From the NCBI GenBank assembly GCA_001602885.1, contig LUZH01000044.1, positions 1 to 6,509 of the forward strand: a DNA stretch of 6,509 nucleotides. The letters run 5' to 3'. This DNA comes from Bacteroidales bacterium Bact_16 (GTDB lineage Bacteria; Bacteroidota; Bacteroidia; Bacteroidales; UBA932). Shown one piece after another: positions 1 to 5,149 of the stretch. The notes beneath the pieces were generated by a model, which worked only from the letters and a program-made list of their open reading frames with translations, was not told the DNA's origin and searched no databases. The position numbers and the translations under genes were made by a program. Each line of letters begins with the position of its first letter. Positions within the stretch are counted from its first letter, which is position 1.

Positions 1-2348
1 CAGTCGTCAAGCCGCCAGAGATCCGATCCGTCTTCAAAGCCGTCGGTGTAAGGCAGGCTCACCGCACTGGCTTCCGTGCGGAAAATGAACGTTTCGAAAT
101 GGCTGGCGCCGCCGCTATACAGGGCCTTCACCCGGAAGTTGTAGTCCGTATTCGGCGTCAGGCCGGTCAGGACGGCCTGTTTCTGGGAAACGGAGGCTTC
201 CGCCGACCAATTGCCGTCTGTCGTCTTCTTATATTGATACACATATCCCGTGGCACCGGAAAGGGCGTTCCACTCCACCGTAACTTCCGTCTCCGCCAGG
301 GCGCGGAGTCCGATCCCGGTCGGCTTCACAAAGTCGGAATGCACCGAGAAACTGAAATCGTCCAGGAACAGTTTGAAGTTGTTGGAGGTGTACTTCACGG
401 CGATATATTTCGTACCGGTCGGGAAACCGTTTTCGTATTCCCGCCACTCGCCGTCGCCGTTGACGCTCACCGGGTCGTCGAAAACGAATTCGCTCACGTC
501 GGCGGTCGTCGTCGAATAGCCGACCTGGAAAGTCTCCGGGAATTCGACGTTGCGGTTCCTGTAGTAGAACGACACGTCGATGATCATATCGCTGTCGAAC
601 CGGGGAGAAATGAGGTATTGGGGCTGATCGCTCCGGAAGAACATGAATCCGACGCCGCTGCCGCGCGCCGCCTCCGTCCGCCGCCCCGTATACAGTTTAT
701 AGGTCACATCCGCACTCCAGTCCACATAGCAGTCCACCAGGCTCCAGCGGTCCATGTCGTGCTCAAAATCCATCTCGTAGGGCAACGGCATCGCTGTCGT
801 AAACGCGGTCGTCACATACACGCTCTCATCGCTGCCGTAGAGCGCCTTCACCCGGAAGTCATAATCGGTGTCGGCCGTCAGCTGGCTGACGGTGACGGAA
901 GTCGCGGTCGTGGAAGCGGCGGAAGACCAGGCACTTTCACTTCTCTTCTTGTATTGGTACGCATAGCCCGTGACCGTTTCCGTCGCCACGGGGGCCGTCC
1001 AGGAAAGCGTGGCGCCGTTGCAGCCGATATCGCCGGGCGTCGGCCCGGAGGGCGGAGCCGTCCCTTTCCGGATGATGGAGATGTCATCTACGAACAGCCT
1101 GTAGTCGCTGTCGGAGGTGTATTTGATTGCGACAAACTTTGTCGCCGCCGGCAATTCAGCCTCGTATCTCGTTTCATCATAGGATGTCGCCGTCGTCTCG
1201 GCATCATCCCAGACATAGGCGGAGAGATCGTTGACCGTCGTGGAGTAGCCGACCCGGAACGTCTTGGGACTGTCCGTATGGTCAATCCTGTAATTGAAAG
1301 ACAATGTCGCCGTCCCGGTGCAGGACAGTTCGGGACTGACGAGGTATTGGGGACCGCCGCCCCAGAAACCATAAGCGCTTGTCCCGCCCCAGGGCGTGCT
1401 GATGCCCGAAGAGGAATTGACGTTGACAGCGCGCCAGGGCCCCAGGCCGTCCTGGAAGTCCTCGGTCAGGGGCAGGCTCATGACGGCGCTGACGGCCGTC
1501 TGGAAGCCGATTGACACATATTCACTCCCCCAGCCGCTTTCACTAAGGGTCTTCACGCGGAACTCGTAGGCCGTGTCGGCGGCCAGGCCGCTGACGGTGG
1601 CAGAAGTCGCGGTGGTCGAAGTCTCCGCCGACCAGTTGCCGTCGCCTGCTTCCCGATAATGCCAGGCATAGCCCGAAACGGTTTCGCCCGTCGCGGCAGG
1701 GGCGGTCCACTGGAACGAGGCGCTTCCGGAAGTGAAAGCGGTCTCCAGGAGATTCGTCGGCGGACGGACGTCAAGCAAGGTAAAAGAGAAATCGTCCAGG
1801 ACGATCATGCCGTAATTCGACACACTGCCTTCTATGGCTATGTATCTGGCATCAGCAGGGAGCTCCCGCTCGTAGAGCTGCCACCCGGATTGGTCCGTAT
1901 CCACACTTTCCCAGCCCGTGAAATACGGGATGGGATTCGACAGATACTGGAGGTTCGAATAGGTGACGTAGCCGACGCGGAAAGCGTGCACGTCGGTCGC
2001 ACTTTCGATCTTGTAGTAGAACGAGACCTTGACTGTCTTGCCGCCGCCGTCGAACTCCGGAGAGATCAGATACTGGCTCGGCGCATTGTTTTGGTCGTGG
2101 TCGATGGCGAACGAGAAGGCATAGCCCCCCGTCCGGGCAAAACGGGAATCGCATATTCCGGAATCATCCTCCAGGCTGTCCGACAGCCAGCCTTCTTCCG
2201 TATAAAGCATCTCGGGGGAGGCGCAATTCTCGAAACCATAGGAATACGGCAGGGTTTTCGTGTCGCCGGCCCGAGCCGTCGTCCCGGCCTTCAGGCACAA
2301 AACGACGGTCAGGGCGACGCCCAGGATTCTTTTGACCGTCATTTTCAT
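1..2348 (-). CDS. Secreted multidomain adhesin-like protein with choice-of-anchor J and fibronectin type III repeats (3' end outside window)
   Basis: The frame stays open from the ATG at 2348 to the window edge, giving 782 residues without a stop; the C-terminus is not visible. Residues 1-27 form a signal peptide with a basic start, the hydrophobic core ILGVALTVVLCL and a likely cut after ARA. Then come alternating domains. Choice-of-anchor J (cleaved-adhesin-like) units lie at about 32-190, 291-427 and 521-668, with a fourth beginning at 764. Fibronectin type III units lie at about 195-285, 431-518 and 675-758. Each anchor-J unit opens with an LPx(4)F(E/Q)-like motif and carries (P/S)QYL(I/V)SP, F(R/Q)VGY and a closing (V/L)DD(F/I)S strand. 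FN3 units share W/GYx(W/Y)xY and Y(E/D/N)FRVK. Related domains occur in exported Bacteroidetes proteins and gingipain/hemagglutinin adhesins, so surface binding is inferred. No enzyme domain is visible. A sorting signal (for example type IX) could lie off-window. The strong RBS supports the 2348 start over the in-frame ATG at 2342. Confidence 0.9.
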   Translation of the reverse strand, partial: MKMTVKRILGVALTVVLCLKAGTTARAGDTKTLPYSYGFENCASPEMLYTEEGWLSDSLEDDSGICDSRFARTGGYAFSFAIDHDQNNAPSQYLISPEFDGGGKTVKVSFYYKIESATDVHAFRVGYVTYSNLQYLSNPIPYFTGWESVDTDQSGWQLYERELPADARYIAIEGSVSNYGMIVLDDFSFTLLDVRPPTNLLETAFTSGSASFQWTAPAATGETVSGYAWHYREAGDGNWSAETSTTATSATVSGLAADTAYEFRVKTLSESGWGSEYVSIGFQTAVSAVMSLPLTEDFQDGLGPWRAVNVNSSSGISTPWGGTSAYGFWGGGPQYLVSPELSCTGTATLSFNYRIDHTDSPKTFRVGYSTTVNDLSAYVWDDAETTATSYDETRYEAELPAATKFVAIKYTSDSDYRLFVDDISIIRKGTAPPSGPTPGDIGCNGATLSWTAPVATETVTGYAYQYKKRSESAWSSAASTTATSVTVSQLTADTDYDFRVKALYGSDESVYVTTAFTTAMPLPYEMDFEHDMDRWSLVDCYVDWSADVTYKLYTGRRTEAARGSGVGFMFFRSDQPQYLISPRFDSDMIIDVSFYYRNRNVEFPETFQVGYSTTTADVSEFVFDDPVSVNGDGEWREYENGFPTGTKYIAVKYTSNNFKLFLDDFSFSVHSDFVKPTGIGLRALAETEVTVEWNALSGATGYVYQYKKTTDGNWSAEASVSQKQAVLTGLTPNTDYNFRVKALYSGGASHFETFIFRTEASAVSLPYTDGFEDGSDLWRLDD

Positions 2349-2470
2349 ATTCCGTACTCCTCACCATAGCCCCCGCGGGAGCCGCTCGACTGAAGGATAT
2401 ATGCTTCGACCTTCACCTCCTCCACTTCTGTCGTGGGGGCGACGTAAGGATATTTCTTGTCCATTTCCAT
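2345..2470 (-). CDS. Small 41-aa Bacteroidales-type peptide, translationally coupled to the adhesin gene
   Basis: This short frame runs from ATG at 2470 to a TGA that overlaps the adhesin start by 4 nt (ATGA). The peptide begins MEMDKKYPYVAP, continues with an acidic valine-rich stretch (TTEVEEVKVEAYILQ) and ends SSGSRGGYGEEYGI. From memory, Bacteroidales genomes hold many short proteins of this form (M..KKY..P..E......ILxxSG..GGYG) near genes for exported proteins, usually annotated hypothetical; no function is established that I know of. It has no signal peptide or membrane segment. An ATG at 2464 would give a 39-aa MDKKY form and lies 9 nt from an AAGAAG sequence (2474-2479), so it is an equally good start. 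Its final GEEY codons contain the adhesin's Shine-Dalgarno sequence. Leader-peptide, chaperone-like and secreted-peptide roles are all open. Confidence 0.72.
   Translation of the reverse strand: MEMDKKYPYVAPTTEVEEVKVEAYILQSSGSRGGYGEEYGI
2357..2364 (-). promoter_or_regulatory. Ribosome binding site of the adhesin gene
   Basis: Read on the minus strand, GTGAGGAG lies 8 nt before the ATG at 2348 and 14 nt before the second ATG at 2342, so it favours the 2348 start. It is one of the few clear Shine-Dalgarno sequences in the window and lies inside the last codons of the upstream small peptide. Confidence 0.65.
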
Positions 2471-2540
2471 AATCTTCTTGCGAAGTGAAAATTAACACTT
2501 TCCGCCCAAATAGGCAAATTTCGGCATAAAGTTTTTTCTC

Positions 2541-2559
2541 TTTGACAAGACCTGTCAAA
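2541..2559. repeat. 7-bp inverted repeat, candidate operator
   Basis: TTTGACA (2541-2547) and TGTCAAA (2553-2559) are perfect inverted copies separated by 5 nt. The dyad sits between the divergent small-peptide/adhesin unit and the plus-strand 51-aa gene, 10 nt upstream of the -7 box at 2569. Its size suits a dimeric DNA-binding regulator, and its left TTTG could also act as an upstream promoter element. No regulator gene is visible nearby, so the operator role is inference. Confidence 0.45.
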
Positions 2560-2568
2560 AATGGGGCA

Positions 2569-2576
2569 TACCTTTG
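2569..2576 (+). promoter_or_regulatory. Bacteroidetes -7 promoter element for the 51-aa gene
   Basis: TACCTTTG matches the Bacteroidetes sigma-ABfr -7 consensus TAnnTTTG exactly and lies 39 nt before the ATG at 2616, leaving a leader of about 30 nt. The nearest upstream TTTG (2541-2544) is 24 nt away, slightly longer than the usual spacing of about 19-21, so the -33 half is uncertain. Confidence 0.6.
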
Positions 2577-2615
2577 TATCGTTGAAACAAAGGAAACAAC
2601 TAAAAATCAGGTCCT

Positions 2616-2771
2616 ATGAGCAAGAACGAAAACATCCTCAATCTCCGCGCCGCCCTCGCGCAGCAGATCACCGACCGTACGCACAACGAAGAGACCGCCC
2701 GCCAGATCGCAGGCAATCTCTCGACAGATTTCATGGAGCTGTTCGGCGAGCTCGAGCTCGTCCTGGCCTAG
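2616..2771 (+). CDS. Unrecognised small protein (51 aa), convergent with the reductase gene
   Basis: ATG at 2616 opens a 51-residue frame starting MSKNENILNLRAALAQQITD and ending GELELVLA, closed by TAG at 2769-2771. I do not recognise the family. It looks fully helical and amphipathic, has no signal peptide or membrane span, and is rich in Glu, Leu, Asn and Gln. Support for a real gene comes from the exact Bacteroidetes -7 box 39 nt upstream and strong use of G/C at third codon positions, as in the surrounding genes. A short AGG at 2609-2611 is the only possible ribosome binding site. It converges on the sulfoxide reductase gene and overlaps its end by 3 nt, with no space for a terminator between them. 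A regulatory or antisense transcript is the main alternative. Confidence 0.68.
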   Translation: MSKNENILNLRAALAQQITDRTHNEETARQIAGNLSTDFMELFGELELVLA

Positions 2772-3220
2772 AAGAGCGGCGAAAGCAGCGCGGCGATGGC
2801 CTCCAGGCCGGTCGCGTCACGGCCGTCGAACGTCGCCAGCTCGCGGCTGTCGATGTCCAGCACAGCTACAACGTCTTTGCCCTTGACGACGGGCACGACG
2901 ATCTCGCTGCGCGATGCGGAACTGCAGGCGATATGGCCCGGGAATTCCTCCACGTCAGGCACGACAACGGTCTTGCCCTGCTGCCAGGCCGTGCCGCAGA
3001 CGCCCCTGCCATAAGGGATGCGCGTGCAGGCGACAGGCCCCTGGAACGGCCCCAGGACCAGTTCGCGCCCTTGTACGAGATAAAAGCCCGTCCACCAGAA
3101 GCCGAAGGCTTCGTGCAGGACGGCGGCCACGTTGGCCAGATTGGCCACGCGGTCCGACTCCCCTTCCAGGAGTCCCTGCACCTGCTTCAGAAGCAGTGCA
3201 TACATTTCCTTTTTCTTCAT
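2768..3220 (-). CDS. msrC: Free methionine-R-sulfoxide reductase (GAF domain, fRMsr)
   Basis: This 150-residue cytoplasmic protein is a single GAF domain of the family that reduces free (not protein-bound) methionine-R-sulfoxide, normally with thioredoxin as reductant. The family signature is complete: GFWWTGFYL at 40-48, GPVACTRIPYGRGVCGTA at 61-78, PGHIACSSASRSEIVVPV at 94-111 and AVLDIDS at 119-125. Cys65, Cys75 and Cys99 have the same 10- and 24-residue spacing as Cys84, Cys94 and Cys118 of the E. coli enzyme, where Cys118 is catalytic and the other two resolve the disulfide, so the protein should be active. Length is normal for the family. The start ATG overlaps the stop of the upstream CPBP protease gene as ATGA, which implies cotranscription and coupled translation. 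Its stop interlocks with the stop of the convergent small gene. Confidence 0.95.
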   Translation of the reverse strand: MKKKEMYALLLKQVQGLLEGESDRVANLANVAAVLHEAFGFWWTGFYLVQGRELVLGPFQGPVACTRIPYGRGVCGTAWQQGKTVVVPDVEEFPGHIACSSASRSEIVVPVVKGKDVVAVLDIDSRELATFDGRDATGLEAIAALLSPLF

Positions 3221-4047
3221 CGCACGTCTTTTTTACAACAGCAGAGGAAGATGATGGTAAGCAAGAGACCCATCCCGACGGCCGGCAGGGAGGCTTCTGC
3301 GCCGAAAGCGCCGCCCGTGACCCAGTCGGAACCGCTCAGGATCGTAGAGAAGACTTTGTAATCCACCCCGTTGCCGGACACGGCGAAGCCCAGCACCGGG
3401 CCCTGGACGAAGTTCCAGGCCCAGTGGATGCCGATGGGCACCCAAAGGTTGCCGGAGCATTTGTAGACGATGCCGAACAGCAAGCCGGCCTCGATGGCGA
3501 TGGCGACGGCGCTCCAGAGCGTCGCGCCGGGATTCATCAGATGCATGGCGCCGAAGACGAGGGCCGACACGATCAAGGCGACGGCTGTATTCCAGCGATC
3601 ATCGATCAGGCGGAAGAGCACACCCCGGAAAACGATCTCCTCGAAGACGGCTACCAGGAAGAAATACGCCAGATACTGCAGCATCACCGCCGTGTCGAAA
3701 TGCGCTTCCGTGATGCGGAAAGCGCCCAGCAGGGCCATGATGCCGACCACGCAGCCAAAGTAGACGACGCCCAGCAGGAAACCGCCGCCCAGGCCGGGCA
3801 GGAAGCGTTTCATCGACAGCTCCGCCACGGGGCGGCGCTCCGTCAGGTTGGTCCAGACGGCATATAAGAACAGGCCCAACAGGCCGGCCGCCGTCAGGAA
3901 CAAAGCCTGCTGCCACCACGTGGAAGTGACCGCGCCACAGGCATACTGCGATCCGACATAAAGTCCGAGAAAGATAGCGACCCCGAGGACCAGGCAGAGG
4001 ATCCATTTCCAAAGCGGCATCCGGGCCGCAGAAGTGTATTTCCGCAT
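3217..4047 (-). CDS. CPBP family intramembrane glutamic endopeptidase (CAAX/Rce1-like)
   Basis: The 276-residue protein is an integral membrane protein with about eight hydrophobic segments (for example near 13-33, 47-65, 87-108, 122-138, 154-170, 178-196, 202-222 and 255-271). The three catalytic motifs of the CPBP family are intact: EEIVFR at 136-141 (Glu136, Glu137, Arg141), FGAMH at 165-169 (Phe165, His169) and HWAWN at 208-212 (His208, Asn212). By analogy with Rce1, the glutamate and histidines activate water to cleave a substrate within the membrane. The bacterial substrate is unknown; known roles of relatives range from peptide maturation to bacteriocin immunity. An exact TATATTTG -7 box 21 nt upstream supports the 4047 start, although Met10 (4020) is possible. 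There is no clear Shine-Dalgarno sequence. It is the first gene of a pair with the methionine sulfoxide reductase. Confidence 0.93.
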   Translation of the reverse strand: MRKYTSAARMPLWKWILCLVLGVAIFLGLYVGSQYACGAVTSTWWQQALFLTAAGLLGLFLYAVWTNLTERRPVAELSMKRFLPGLGGGFLLGVVYFGCVVGIMALLGAFRITEAHFDTAVMLQYLAYFFLVAVFEEIVFRGVLFRLIDDRWNTAVALIVSALVFGAMHLMNPGATLWSAVAIAIEAGLLFGIVYKCSGNLWVPIGIHWAWNFVQGPVLGFAVSGNGVDYKVFSTILSGSDWVTGGAFGAEASLPAVGMGLLLTIIFLCCCKKDVR

Positions 4048-4068
4048 CCGTTTTAAGTTTTAGCTACA

Positions 4069-4076
4069 CAAATATA
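4069..4076 (-). promoter_or_regulatory. Bacteroidetes -7 promoter element for the CPBP protease/reductase pair
   Basis: On the minus strand TATATTTG matches TAnnTTTG exactly and ends 21 nt before the ATG at 4047, which predicts a leader of about 15-18 nt. No TTTG is found at the expected -33 position, so only half of the promoter is supported. Confidence 0.55.
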
Positions 4077-4090
4077 GCATTTTTTGCTAT
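4074..4090. repeat. AT-rich inverted repeat overlapping the protease promoter
   Basis: ATAGCA (4074-4079) and TGCTAT (4085-4090) are perfect inverted copies around a loop of five T. The left arm overlaps the -7 box of the CPBP gene by three bases, and the repeat lies 34 nt past the stop of the upstream SDR gene. It could be an operator or part of a weak terminator. The 6-bp arms are too AT-rich for a convincing classical terminator. Confidence 0.35.
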
Positions 4091-4123
4091 TAATGCCTAT
4101 GGCCACCGCTTTTTGGAAACAGC

Positions 4124-5149
4124 TCAGCGCAAAGAGGCTTTGGCTTGTTCCATCGCCGCAATCACCCGGTCACACCAGGCGTCGAACGCCGGATCCGGCT
4201 CCTGCAGCTCGGGATGCGCCAGGATATTCTCGATGGTCCGTCGCACGCCCTGGTCGAAGCGCGTCGTGGCGCAGAAGCCCGGCACGGCGCGCTTGAGTTT
4301 GCTGTTGTCGAAGATCACGGTCCACGACTTGTCGCCCAGCAGTTCGCCCTCCAGGTCATAGTCGGGCGCCACGGCGTCCAGGAAGTCGGACGGGACGAAA
4401 TACATCTTCGGCTCCACGCCGAGCGCGTCGCCGATGGCCTGGTAGATCTGCCGCCAGGTGAGCGTCTCGTCGGAGGTGATCTGGAAGGCGTTGCCGAGGG
4501 CGTGCGGATTGCCCATCAGGCCGCAGAAGCCCTTGGCGAAATCGGTATTGTGCGTGAGCGTCCACTGGGACGTCCCGTCGCCGTGCAGGATGACGGGCTT
4601 GCCGTCCAGCATGCGCCGGAGCACCTGCCAGGAGCCTTTTTTGCCCTGGATGGCCAGCGGCACGCGCCGGTCGTCGTAGGTGTGGCTCGGACGGATGATC
4701 GTGACGGGATAGCCCTCGGTGCGGTATTTCTCCATCAGGAACTCCTCGCACGCGATCTTGTCGCGCGAGTACTGCCAGTGCGGGTTGACGAGCGGCGTGC
4801 TCTCCGTGATGAACGGGCTCACGGCCGGCTTCTGGTAGGCGGAGGCGGAGCTGATGTACATATACTGCTTCGTCTTGCCGCGGAACAGGCGCCAGTCGCG
4901 CTCGACCTGCGCCGGCACGAAGCCGATGAAGTCGCAGACGCAGTCCCACTCCAGGCCGGCAAGCTTGCGGGCCGTATCGGCCTCGTCGGCGATATCCGCC
5001 TGGATGATCCTGACCCCGGCCGGGACGGCCTCGGGACGGGAGCCGCGGTTCAGCAGGGTGAGTTCCCACTCCCCTTCAGCGGCCACGCGGGCCGTGATGG
5101 CGGTACTGATGGTGCCGGTGCCGCCGATAAAGAGGGCTTTCTTTTTCAT
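4124..5149 (-). CDS. NAD-dependent epimerase/dehydratase family protein (extended/atypical SDR)
   Basis: The 341-residue cytoplasmic protein has an N-terminal Rossmann fold: strand ALFIGG, nucleotide loop GGTGTIS (9-15), the second-strand end LLNRGSRP (32-39) typical of NAD(P) adenosine binding, and ADIAD (51-55). The catalytic YxxxK pair is Tyr127/Lys131 within QYSRDK, with the upstream YISSASAY (98-105) supplying the usual serine. IIRPSHTYD (151-159) and HGDGTSQWTLTHNTDFA (189-205) are typical of the group that resembles sugar-nucleotide epimerases and the plastid CSP41 proteins. The glycine motif ends in Ser15 instead of Gly, as I recall for this subgroup. The substrate cannot be read from sequence; a sugar nucleotide or other small carbonyl/alcohol is likely. 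Its ATG overlaps the TGA of the upstream alcohol dehydrogenase gene (ATGA), so the two are probably cotranslated. Confidence 0.9.
   Translation of the reverse strand: MKKKALFIGGTGTISTAITARVAAEGEWELTLLNRGSRPEAVPAGVRIIQADIADEADTARKLAGLEWDCVCDFIGFVPAQVERDWRLFRGKTKQYMYISSASAYQKPAVSPFITESTPLVNPHWQYSRDKIACEEFLMEKYRTEGYPVTIIRPSHTYDDRRVPLAIQGKKGSWQVLRRMLDGKPVILHGDGTSQWTLTHNTDFAKGFCGLMGNPHALGNAFQITSDETLTWRQIYQAIGDALGVEPKMYFVPSDFLDAVAPDYDLEGELLGDKSWTVIFDNSKLKRAVPGFCATTRFDQGVRRTIENILAHPELQEPDPAFDAWCDRVIAAMEQAKASLR

Noticed and set aside
99..1514. 471-aa plus-strand open frame, and the similar one at 1659-2369
   Set aside because: Both lie opposite the adhesin gene, whose translation has clear domain motifs. 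The plus-strand products are rich in Arg, Gly, Val and His with no recognisable domain, as expected for the antisense of a GC-rich gene.
2507..2512. TATTTG on the minus strand as promoter for the small-peptide/adhesin unit
   Set aside because: It is shorter than TAnnTTTG and has no TTTG at -33 spacing. A promoter must exist in 2471-2568, but I cannot place it.
2361..2558. 65-aa minus-strand frame upstream of the adhesin
   Set aside because: It uses a different frame from the 41-aa peptide gene, starts inside the inverted repeat, and lacks the peptide-family pattern. The 41-aa frame, coupled by ATGA, is the better call.
2747..2760. 14-bp perfect palindrome CGAGCTCGAGCTCG
   Set aside because: It lies within codons for Glu-Leu-Glu-Leu of the 51-aa protein (GAG CTC repeated), so codon choice explains it. 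It lacks a loop and a T-run for a terminator.
2561..3867. Plus-strand open frames at 2561-3361 and 2914-3867
   Set aside because: They run across the intergenic region and opposite the reductase and CPBP genes, whose catalytic motifs are intact. Their products show no domain and are composition shadows.
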